Shown in pieces: positions 1-9,094 of a stretch of DNA of 64,000 nt (positions within the stretch are counted from its first letter, which is position 1; each line of letters starts with the position of its first letter). Source of the DNA: Moesziomyces globuligerus (lineage: Eukaryota > Basidiomycota > Ustilaginomycetes > Ustilaginales > Ustilaginaceae). The stretch lies in the NCBI GenBank assembly GCA_030849465.1, contig JARVLF010000009.1, positions 124,001 through 188,000 on the forward strand, read 5' to 3'. A program made the translations under genes and the position numbers. The notes under the pieces were generated by a model. The model had not been told where the DNA came from. It made no database searches and saw nothing but the letters and a program-made list of their open reading frames with translations.

Positions 1-908
1 GACCGACCGAGTAAAGTCTTTTCCGATCCCAAGTTGGATCCACTCGAGCGCCACGCAAAGGCCGAGAGAACGAGGAGCAAATGGAGACACGCATCGGTTC
101 TACCGGGGAATTCATCTCGTTGGAGTGTAACAAGTGTGCAGATCGCTTTCTCCATGCACGCCTTGGATTTAAAATTTATGTCAAGCTCACCGCGCAGCGT
201 GTTGGGTTCTGCGGAACCATCTGTCCAACATGGCGATGCGCAAATTCCTGCGCAAAATGCATGTTCGGTCCATCCACTTCTGGAGAAGAAGAGGAGCCCC
301 ACATGCACGTCGACGGAGTCGATGCCACATCGCATTCGACGCCGTCTGCAGGGGCGCAGCCCACTTCATCCTAGTCTCAAGTCGACTGCTCCAGCATTCA
401 AGTAACCCCGCATCCGTCGCGCACTTCAACATGGCCGGCAGCTCGTCAAGATTCCGCTCAGTCTGTGAGTTGATCCGACATGCCGCGGGAGCGTAGACTT
501 GAAGCTCATGCGGTCGAACCCTGCCAGCGCGATCCGCTCGCGGTACTCGAGCTTATCGCGACTTCCGCTGCACCACGAATGCGCGCAGCATCCAGGTCCC
601 GATCGAGCACGCACAGCACTGCAGAACACAGCACTGCAGAACACGGCAGTGGTCACAAACACAGCAGTGTCCAGCACAAGGTCCCGCACTCGCTTCCGCA
701 CTCAGTGATGAGAATGCGTCCGGGCTGCGCTGCTCGATCTCACACAGGACCCCGCTCAGGTCTCATACCGACACGCACTGCATTCTTGTATCGAGACGTC
801 GTCGATGGAAATACGCTTCGGTCGAGAGCGTCGCACCGGCTCGTCGCATGATGCCAGGCTAACATTGGTTGGTGCAGGTGGTGACAGATGCGGGACGGGA
901 GTGACGGT
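1..908. other. Left-edge intergenic stretch, no gene seen
   Basis: No open frame here resembles a known protein, and the short frames overlap each other on both strands. The stretch lies downstream of the RhoGEF gene stop and would hold its 3' end. The one visible structure is a 15-bp unit (cagcactgcagaaca) present twice in tandem at about 614-643, with degenerate copies following. A gene lying mainly to the left of the window cannot be excluded. Confidence 0.5.
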
Positions 909-3374
909 TCAGGCTTGAGATGCGGATGCGTTTGCGCGGGCGGAGTTGATGGCCTTGACCCAAGCGGCGGCGTTGCGCTGAGCGCTTGCGCGCAGCTTGA
1001 GCGTATCTGCCTGAGCGGCTCCACCTCCGAGAGCGGGCATGGAGTGTACGACGTTGAACGCGTCTGCATGTCTACCGCTCTTGCCCTTGGCCTCCTGTGC
1101 ACTGACTTCGTTGACGGGGATGGGCATCCTGTACAGACTCGCGTCCTGCGCATGCAGCACGAGCAGCAGATCCGTCGTCAGCACAAGACGCAGCTTACGA
1201 CCCGACTTGGCCTTGGTGACCATCTCGTCGCGCAGCACGCGACGGTGGCGTTTCATTCCAGGCTGAGCTGGATCGACGAACGGCTTGGTTAGATCGAGCC
1301 TCGCCTCTTCGCCGAGCCAGAGGTTCTGCGAGAGCGTCGCGAGCGCCGTCGCGTCGTCGTGGTCGCGGATCGCTTCGTTGGTCTTTGCCAGAATCTCCTC
1401 GGCCGTCTCCTTGCCCCTCTTTACGCGTTCGTAGTCGACGTGGTCTTCAGGAGTGTAGCGCAGGATCTGAGCAAGCAGGAGCGGATACCGTGTAAGACGC
1501 TGCATGGGGACGAGGAGGAAGTGGCTCAGATCCAGCCCGCGTGCGGCAGGATGGTGGGTGCGCAGATTGAGCAGATGGATATCGACGCGCGTATCGCGCC
1601 TCCGCTCCGCCTCGAGGATCTCGCTCGCACTCTGCTGGTTAACGCAGTAGGGCAGGTAGACGCTCATCGCTGGCATGTGCCGCTCGAGCACATCGCCGAT
1701 CGTCGTTACAAACAGTCGGTCCTCCTTCTGCCTCGCTTCGAGGTCCGACAGATACGCCACCGCCGTCAGAAGCACCGTCTCGATGTTGGCAAAGATCACC
1801 GTGCTCGCCTTGGCCGAGAGCAGCGCCTGCATCGAGTTGAAAAACACCTCGACCACGATCTGCACGTCGCGCACGTGCGCCGTCTCGGTGGCGATCAGCT
1901 CAAAGATCGCCTCCTGCCGCTTCCGCTCCCTGTCGGCCAGTCCGGACAGCAGCTCCGGTCCGACGAGGCTCGACCATGACGGCGCGCCCGTGCGCGCAGC
2001 GTCCGAGACGTCCGATTCGCCACTCTTCCGCTGCGGCTCCGAGATCGACGCGGCTTGCAGCAGGCTTCCCGTGGGCGTGGCAGTGCCCATGGCAATGGGG
2101 CCACTGACGATCCTCGATCCGATGCCCGAGTCGGGCCGTTGACCCGCGCCGGACGAGCTCGTCCAGTTGCTGCGGTGCGACATGGACTTGATCGTAGACA
2201 GGAAGCCGGACGTGCGCGACGATGACTCTCCCGCCGCCGAGCTCGGTCGCGCGGGCGATCCCGTAGCAAACGGAGGCGGAGACGCCGGTGGCACCACGGC
2301 GTTCTTCGCAGCCGCTCCGGCGGCAGTAGCGGGAAGGATAGGCTGCATTGACACCTCCTTGGTGAGCTTGAGGTAGCGATCGTAGGCGTCCTCCATGCGG
2401 TCCTCTTCCGAGGTCTCGGCGGTGCTGATCGCCGGTGCTGGTGGCACGACGTCGGTGTCGGTCGGGACGGGAGGCAGGTCGCGGCTGGGCTGCTTTCGGG
2501 GTCGGCTGGGCGGCTTGCGGCGCTCGGGCTCTTCGGGTCGTGGGGGACGCTTGGTGGTGCGCGAGCGCGAGAGCATCATGAGCTCGTCGAGGTTCTTGTG
2601 TCGCTTTTGACCCGGTGGAGGCGGAGGGCGTCGTCCGGCCTTTGTCGGTGTGCGCTGCAACGAGTCGGACTGGGGAGTAGCATCGGCTGGCTGGCTGCGA
2701 TCTCTGGCATCAGGATCATCGTTTTCGTCGGCTTTGACTAGCACGCCGGCGGCTTCGAGCACGCGCAGCCTCTCGATGGTGTGTTGGCGGATCTCAGCCT
2801 CGGTCTGCGGCGCGACTTGCTCTTCTGGATTAGACGCGCCAGGAACGTCGTCGTCGTCGTCGTCGTCGTCATCGTCGCTCGAGGTCCAGCCCGTGGTCGA
2901 ATCGGTCTCGTGCGAGTCGTACGCGTCGTCGCCCTGCGCGTCTTCGCGTTGGGCTCGGTCGGCTTCCATGCTGCCGAGCGCGTAGGCAACCGCCTCCATC
3001 TTGGAGGCCTCGATCGCCTTCTGGACCTGTCGGTCCTCTCGCATCCGCGCCACTTGCATCTCCCGGTCTTCGGCAGCAGAGGCAGCGAGTGCGGCGGCCA
3101 CCTGCGCCTCCTCGTCCTCCTGGCCCTCGCCAGTGCTTGCGTCTTGCCCTCCGGACGGACCCTCAAGCGGCATAACGGTGGCAGCTGGGATGCTGTCGTT
3201 GTCGTTGTCCCTGTTGGACGTGGCGGCGGTCTTGGTGTCGGCATCCACGATGACCCAGGCGGCGCTGGCGGGTTCCGACTCATGCGACTGCGCGCGTACC
3301 ATGACGCCCGAGCCGCCATCGCTATCCTCCTGCCCATGTCCACCCAAACCGACTTGCATCGCCCCTGTACGCAT
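909..3374 (-). CDS. Rho guanine-nucleotide exchange factor (DH-PH) with two N-terminal ubiquitin-interacting motifs
   Basis: This 821-residue, single-exon protein should catalyse GDP/GTP exchange on a Rho-family GTPase. A Dbl-homology domain spans roughly residues 480-673, and its last helix carries the typical LLVPMQRLTRYPLLL block. A divergent PH domain follows (about 690-815) and ends in an amphipathic helix near the C-terminus. The N-terminal half is disordered, with an Asp run near residue 168 and proline/arginine-rich stretches that could bind SH3 domains. Residues 86-103 and 113-128 each fit the UIM pattern: an acidic patch, then V-x-x-A-L/I-x-x-S-x-x-E (V92/A95/L96/S99/E102 and V117/A120/I121/S124/E127). 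The start is the first ATG of the frame. The GEF class is secure from the DH core. The UIM reading is my inference from motif fit. The GTPase target is unknown. Confidence 0.88.
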   Translation of the reverse strand: MRTGAMQVGLGGHGQEDSDGGSGVMVRAQSHESEPASAAWVIVDADTKTAATSNRDNDNDSIPAATVMPLEGPSGGQDASTGEGQEDEEAQVAAALAASAAEDREMQVARMREDRQVQKAIEASKMEAVAYALGSMEADRAQREDAQGDDAYDSHETDSTTGWTSSDDDDDDDDDDVPGASNPEEQVAPQTEAEIRQHTIERLRVLEAAGVLVKADENDDPDARDRSQPADATPQSDSLQRTPTKAGRRPPPPPGQKRHKNLDELMMLSRSRTTKRPPRPEEPERRKPPSRPRKQPSRDLPPVPTDTDVVPPAPAISTAETSEEDRMEDAYDRYLKLTKEVSMQPILPATAAGAAAKNAVVPPASPPPFATGSPARPSSAAGESSSRTSGFLSTIKSMSHRSNWTSSSGAGQRPDSGIGSRIVSGPIAMGTATPTGSLLQAASISEPQRKSGESDVSDAARTGAPSWSSLVGPELLSGLADRERKRQEAIFELIATETAHVRDVQIVVEVFFNSMQALLSAKASTVIFANIETVLLTAVAYLSDLEARQKEDRLFVTTIGDVLERHMPAMSVYLPYCVNQQSASEILEAERRRDTRVDIHLLNLRTHHPAARGLDLSHFLLVPMQRLTRYPLLLAQILRYTPEDHVDYERVKRGKETAEEILAKTNEAIRDHDDATALATLSQNLWLGEEARLDLTKPFVDPAQPGMKRHRRVLRDEMVTKAKSGRKLRLVLTTDLLLVLHAQDASLYRMPIPVNEVSAQEAKGKSGRHADAFNVVHSMPALGGGAAQADTLKLRASAQRNAAAWVKAINSARANASASQA

Positions 3375-3776
3375 GCCAAAGGACGAATAGAGCGAAGAGA
3401 GAAGTCTTGCTCAGCACACTGGTTCCCCACATCCACATCAGAGACGCTACATCCTCACAAGGCCCGCAAGCGCAAGCGCTGCGCCCCACCTCACCAAGCA
3501 CGCCCGGCAAAGGAGGCGGCAGACGGAGGGCACGGGCCAGGGCGCCCAGGATCACAAGGAACCCGCACACCTGGCCCGCGCTGTCCACGGCCTCCCGGCC
3601 TGGTAGTCATCCGAGGCAAAAGGCGCGAGGCAAGTGCGGAACGGTACGAGATTCTATTGAGATCGACCCTGGGACACGATGGCGAGGGCCTGAAAGAACG
3701 GAACGGGGGGGTTGGGGGCGAGAAGAACCAAGAACAAGGAAGCCGGGACCAGGACCATAAAGGGGAGGCGTTAACA
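3375..3776. other. Promoter of the RhoGEF gene and 3' region of the PAN1-like gene
   Basis: About 400 bp lie between two genes of the same (-) strand. No open frame with protein likeness and no clear repeat is seen. It must hold the end of the PAN1-like transcript and the start of the RhoGEF transcript. Confidence 0.5.
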
Positions 3777-6700
3777 CTAACCAGAAAGCTCCAAGTACGT
3801 GGCGGGCGCGACGAGGATCTTGGGACCGCCGACGTCGACACGCCACCAGTTGGCGTCCTCCTGGTCCACGACGAGCAGCTCGTCGCCCTCGGCAAACGAC
3901 GCCTCTTCCGCGGAGGCTCCGGCGTAGTCGTACAGAGCCTTGGCCTTGGCAGCTGTGCGATTAAAGAGGGAGTCATCATGAAGAGCGGGTCAGTCTCAAA
4001 GCCCATCGCCGTGCATGCTACGGACACGAGTTACTTACGCTTGTCAATCGGCTCGACGTACGAACGCGGGAAGAATCCTTTCTTGGATCCATTTGCCACC
4101 GACCCGTACCACCAGTCGCTGCCGGCATCCTTGGGGGGATGCGCCGAGAGGATGTCGTTCTCCTCAAACGTCAGGTCTTCGTCGCGCTGGCCCGCATAGC
4201 CGTAGAGGGTGCGCACGCGCACGGTGCGGGTCAGATCGAAGCCCTCGACCTCATCGCTGCTAGAGACTGCATGTCCATTGGCTGGCTTGCGAGCCGCGTC
4301 GAGATCCTCGGGCCCGTCATCCTCGTCAGCGCTGTCATCCTCGGCTTCCTCGCGCACCGAGGGCTCGTCAGGAACGAATGCAGCCGCCTTGGTGTTGGCC
4401 TGGTCGTTGGCAAGGCTGTTGGCCCAGTCGACGCTCTGGCGGTTTGGATTGCCGGCCGCGAGCTCGCTGGCACCAAAGTCCGAGTCAAATCCGCCAGGCA
4501 TGAACGGAGCGGCGGGCGCGGGCGGCGCAGGAGGCGGCGGGGGCGGAGCAGCAGCCTCATCAACCGAGCGCTCGGCGACGGCGGAGGACGCAGCCGGGGC
4601 CGCAGGCGGGCTAGGAGGCGGGACGTACGTCTGGACGGGTGGCGACGCATCGCCGATGACGCTGCCAGTGACCAGCGCTTTGGAGCGGTCGTTGGTCTGC
4701 GCCTTCTTGAGCCTCAGACCACCCTGGATCTGCCCGAGCAGAGCGCCGCGGTCAACGGGTCCGGTGGCAGGCGCAACGACCGGCGCTTTCGGAGCAGCAG
4801 GGGCGGCCGGTGCAGCCGGGGCAGCCGGAGCAGCAGGCGCCGCAGGAGCAGCAGGAGGTGCAGGAGGTGCCGCCGGAGCCGAGGCGGGCGGGGTGGACCG
4901 ACCGCTGCTGGGGATGAGGTTGCTGAAAAGCGCCTGGGCGAGGTTCTGGCGTGTGGCGCGCGTGCTGGAGCCAGGACCGTCGGCTTCGTCATCGTCATCA
5001 TCCTTGTCCGACTCCTCCCAGTCATCGTCGTCATGCTTCGGAGCGGTGTGGATGGTGCGCGAGGCGGACGAAGGGGCAGCACCAGTAGGTTGGGCCGAGA
5101 CAGGCGGTGTAGCGCGGTTAGCGGGAGGTAGGGACGAGTCGGCGGCAGCCTGCTGGGATCGGAAGAAGGGGTTGGTACCTCCACCCGGAGCCTGCGCGGC
5201 GGCACCAGGAGCCGGAGGACTGGTGACGGCAGCGCCAGCGCCCTGCTGCATGCGGTGGAAGGGGTTGGTGCTGGAGCTTCCACTGGGCGTGGGGCTCGGC
5301 TGGGCCGGAGGGGCAGGCGCCTCCGGTGCGGGTGGGGCGAGCGTTGCGGGTGGCGCAGGAGCAGCAGCAGGCGGTGCGTTGGGTGCGGCGCGCGCTCGCG
5401 AAGGCGGTGGCGGAGGAGGTGCGGCCGACTTGCCCGACTTTCGCGACGGAGGCGGGAGCGACGATGATGCGGCCTTTGCGCCACTGCTGAACATGCTCTG
5501 GCGCTCCTTGAAGGCCTCCTCCTGCTTGCGGGCTTCCTCTTCCTGCTCTTCGAGTCGCTTGAGACGCGCCTCGCGCTCGGCCTTCTCCTTGGCAAGCACC
5601 TCTTCGCGACGACGGATCATGTCTTCTTGGTCGTTGATCTCTTCTTTAGCAGCCTGAACGACAGGGGCGGGAGGAGGATCGGCGCCGCGCTCGGCCTCCT
5701 TGATCTCCTGCTTGACGGTAGCGAGGCTAGCTTTTTCGGTCTGCAAACGGTGCTCCTCGAGCCGAGCTTTCCTCGCCTCTTCGCGCGCAGCGGCTTCCTG
5801 GTCAGCTTGTGCGCTCCTGGCGGCAGCCTCAGCCTGCTCGGCCTTGAGGCGCTCCTCGACGCTGGTGTCGACGGAAGTGGGACCGGCGGGAGCGACGGCA
5901 CCGAGCATGCGCATTCGCTCCTGCACACGTCGTTGGGCTTCCGAGCGGATCCAAGCGGCTCGCTCCTCGGCCGACATGTTCTTGGGAGGGCCCGAGCTGG
6001 CTGGAGCTGCCGAGGCGGCGGGAGCGGCTGGCGCAGGCGCGGCCTTGGGAGGCTCGGCAGGTGTGGAGGGCTGTGAGGGCGTGGACCTGCCGACGTCGCG
6101 GTCGCGGTCGTCATCGGGTCGGCGAGACGAGTCGCGGTTGTCGTACCGGTCGCGGGAGTAGCCGCTGTCATTGCGGCGGTCGGCCTCGCGGTCAAACGTG
6201 CCGCGGAGATACTCGCCGTCGCCGAGGTTGGAGCCAGAGCGGGCCGAGCCACGGTCACGGTCTCGGTCTTCGGAGCCCGAAGCGTAGCGATTGTAGGGGT
6301 CGTTGCGACGGTCACGTTCGCGGCTCTCGCCGAGCTTGCGGTCGCGCTGGCGGCTCTCCTTGGCCTCGAGGCGCTTTTCGAGCTGGGGCAGGCGCTCATG
6401 CATGAGATGCATGAGTTCGCGCTCAGACTTGCGACGGAGGTCGGCGGAATCGCGTCCGCCGCGGCGGTTGTAGTACTCGATGTCGTCCTGGACACGTCGG
6501 ATGCGGTAGCGGAGGTCGTCCATCTCGCGTTCGAGTTCGCGGTCCTCGTCGTCGTCTGCGCCCTGCTTGTCGAGGAGCTTTTGAGTGTTTTCGAGCTGAC
6601 GCTTCATCTCGCTGAGGTCGTCAGTGGCGCTCTGACCCTCGTAGCGGACGGCCCTTCGGTCGAGGTGGCGACTGCTGCTCTTGTAGCTGGGCACGTCGGC

Positions 6701-7858
6701 GTCGTCGTGCTTGTATGCGGTGGCATCCTTCTTGGGAGCGACGGGGTTCTCGTGGAAGGAGCGCGCCTTTGCGTAGTTGGCGCCGCTGTTGGAGCCGGCC
6801 TCGGGGAGGTTGAGGCCGGTACTTTGGCGGACGTTTGTGTCCTTCTTGAGAAGATCCTTGAGGAAATCGACCGAGTCGTTGAGATCCTTGGCGGAGGGAG
6901 GGATGAGCTCTTGGGGCAGGGTTTCGGGGACGTCGTTGCCGTTGAGAGCACGGTAGATGAGGCCCATGGCGACGTGGAACTCGTTGACGTTGAGCTTGCC
7001 GCGGTTGGCTGTGTCTGCGAGATGCCAGATCTGCATGAGCTTGTCGGTTTCGAGACCACTCTGGCCAAAGACTTCGCGGGCGACCTCGCCATTGATGAAT
7101 CCGGTGCCCTGGGAGTCCCAAGCGCGGAAGATGGAGTCGTAGCTCTTCCTCTCCTCCTTGCTGAGGGCCCAAGGAATTCGGGGTTCTTTGGAACCTTGCT
7201 GCTGCTGGCTGAGGTTCTGAATCTGGGACTGGAAATTGGAAGGCTGCATGCTTGCCTGGCTGAAGTTCATGTTGCCGGCGACGGGGGCACCGGAGAAGGG
7301 CTGAGAGCCGGGAAGGAACTGGGCGCTCATGAGCTGCATGCGTGGATCACGGATGGGCATGCCGGTCATCTGGGGCATGAGGCCCTGCTGCTGCATCTGG
7401 AGGCCACCGCCCATGAAGCCGGTCTGCTGGGGCTGGAGGCCACCCATATAGCCTGTCTGCTGAGGCTGGAGTCCGCCGCCCATTCCCATTCCCATGCCCA
7501 TCCCCATGCCCATACCGCCGGTGGGACCGGGGGAGAGGTAGTTGGAAGTGGGCTGAGGACGAATCTGAGACTGCATGCCGGGCTGCATTCCCATGCCGCC
7601 CATCATACCGGTCTGCTGGGGCATGAGGCCCTGCTGGTGCTGCGGCTGTTGTTGCTGCTGCTGCTGATAGGGAAACCCGGTCTGCATTGGACGCTGGAAT
7701 TGCGACATTCCAGGATATCCGGTCTGTTGAGGCTGAAGGAAGCCGCCACCCTGTTGCTGCTGCTGCTGCTGTTGCGGCTGCTGTTGCTGCTGGGGATAGC
7801 CGGTCATCTGCGGCTGCATGGGGCGGCCCCAGCCCTGGCCCTGCATGTTGTTGTACAT
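3777..7858 (-). CDS. PAN1: PAN1/intersectin-like endocytic scaffold (EH domain, coiled coil, acidic-Trp motif, two SH3 domains)
   Basis: Two exons, 4039-7858 and 3777-3952, with an intron at 3953-4038 (donor GTAAGT, acceptor CACAG), give 1,331 residues. The order is as follows. A Gln/Met-rich N-terminus has six L/M-x-x-Q-x-T-G repeats, the type of site phosphorylated by Ark1/Prk1 kinases on yeast Pan1. One EH domain lies at about 228-325. A long Arg/Glu-rich coiled coil follows, then poly-Pro/Ala linkers, an acidic DDDDWEE motif of the Arp2/3-binding type, and a first SH3 domain (core ALYDYAG-like, here TLYGYAG). The second exon encodes a whole second SH3 (ALYDYAGASAEEASF) that a single-frame reading misses. 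It should link cargo adaptors to actin at endocytic sites. The first ATG is at 7858; an upstream coding exon is possible because a CAG lies just before it. One EH domain plus SH3 domains also fits an intersectin-like name. Confidence 0.85.
3953..4038 (-). other. Intron in the PAN1-like gene
   Basis: An 86-nt intron: on the minus strand the donor is C|GTAAGT and the acceptor is a pyrimidine tract followed by CACAG. Removing it joins a split proline codon and carries the reading frame into a complete second SH3 domain. Without splicing, translation would stop two codons past the donor. Confidence 0.85.
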
Positions 7859-8415
7859 GCCGGACAAGCTGAGTCGCTAGGACAGCGGTCAGAATGCGGT
7901 GGGGAGACGAGAAGGGGTTGAGAGGGGAAGAAGGGATGGATGGGATGGAGGGAGCGAGCAGTGAAAGGGAAGGACAGGCGATTCAACGGAGACGATTCGT
8001 GGTTGCCTCGCTCGGATGGGGCAGCACCGCGTGCGGATCGGCACAGCCTGGCTCGCGGGTTGAGCTGAGGTGCGGTGCGGTGCGGGTGTGGTGAGCGATT
8101 GAGCTGGTCTGTGCTGGCTGTGCTGTGATTGCAACGTGGATTTCCATCCGATTCAAATCGACGTAGCCGTGCATGCAAGGCCTCTTGCGCCCTTTGCTAC
8201 CAGATCGAGCGATTTTTAATTCCAGAGCCAAGCCGCCCAATTCAAACTGCTGACCACTCGCATCGCAATCGACCGCCATCGCCCGATGCTCCTCCACCTC
8301 GTCCGACGCCGTGGCACAGCTGCGATCCAGGGTCCGAGGGCGTGAATCACGTGCGTGACGTCCATCATCATCATTCCATCAGTCCTGTCGATATCGACAC
8401 TTGACACTGGCAAGG
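7859..8415. promoter_or_regulatory. Shared divergent promoter of the PAN1-like and NCE101-like genes
   Basis: These 557 bp separate two genes transcribed away from each other. No convincing coding frame is present. The PAN1-proximal part is rich in purines on the + strand (ggagg/agag stretches), hence pyrimidine-rich in the PAN1 transcript direction, which fits a 5' leader. No specific factor site could be named. Confidence 0.5.
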
Positions 8416-8909
8416 ATGCCGAGCCATCTTATCGGAAGGTGAGTCCTTAATCGATGCTATAAGTTGTCACTCTGTTTCATAAACACAAGCTAACGTCATG
8501 GTGTTGCGATTGCGTTTGCAGAGTGGTTGATCCCATCCTCGGGCTCGCCACGGGGGTGATGGCGTACTTTCTCTGGGAGAACGACGGACGCAACGCACAC
8601 GAACGTCCGGCTGGTCGCTCGCTGCCTGATCTCGTACGTCGACGATGGGCGAATCAGGATCCTCCTGCGAGCCTCTACGCCGGATCGGACGCTTCCAGCC
8701 GATCGCTCTTCCACATTCCCTCCGCCTCCCACACCTCCAAACCGGCAGACATCGAATCGGCTTCCCTAGCCAGCAGATCGACGAGCCAGATCATTCAAGA
8801 CGCCAAACATCAAGCCGCGAAGTCAAAATCCGAAGCAGGAGCTGACCTCCGCGCCATCCGAACCGCCATCACAGACGAGTGGAACCAATCCAACTCCACC
8901 CGTTCTTAA
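8416..8909 (+). CDS. NCE101: NCE101-like small membrane protein
   Basis: Two exons: a 23-nt first exon (8416-8438) and 8522-8909, with an 83-nt intron that has a GTGAGT donor, a CTAAC branch point near 8490 and a TTTGCAG acceptor. The 136-residue product begins MPSHLIGRVVDPILGLATG. It carries the family pattern D-P-x-L-x-x-x-x-G-x-x-x-Y-x-x-x-E, then a Gly/Arg-x-L-x-x-L-x-x-x-R-W block near residues 45-55. Yeast Nce101 was linked to non-classical protein export, but its biochemical role is not settled. One membrane helix (about residues 9-26) is followed by a Ser/Ala-rich tail of about 80 residues that the roughly 53-residue yeast protein lacks. The short first exon makes the gene easy to miss. 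The family call rests on motif fit and is good, not certain. Confidence 0.8.
8439..8521 (+). other. Intron in the NCE101-like gene
   Basis: An 83-nt intron with donor GTGAGT, branch CTAAC and acceptor TTTGCAG. It splits an arginine codon after only seven full codons. Using it places an ATG and the conserved N-terminus in front of the otherwise ATG-less second exon. Confidence 0.85.
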
Positions 8910-9094
8910 ACTGCCTCGCAACTCCTCAAGCTTCTCTTCGACTCTCGGACCTGTATGTTGTAATATCAGACTGTCTCATCAAGGTCGGGCCGCCTTTTTT
9001 CCCGACAGCTGTCATTCGTCATTGAGATAGAAGTACATTGATTAGAGGACAAAAAACGAAACGGAACGAATTCAGGGTTGGGTGGGCGAGCAGC

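Noticed and set aside
2781..4199. 472-codon frame on the + strand spanning the RhoGEF-PAN1 gap
   Set aside because: Mostly antisense to two well-supported genes; low complexity.
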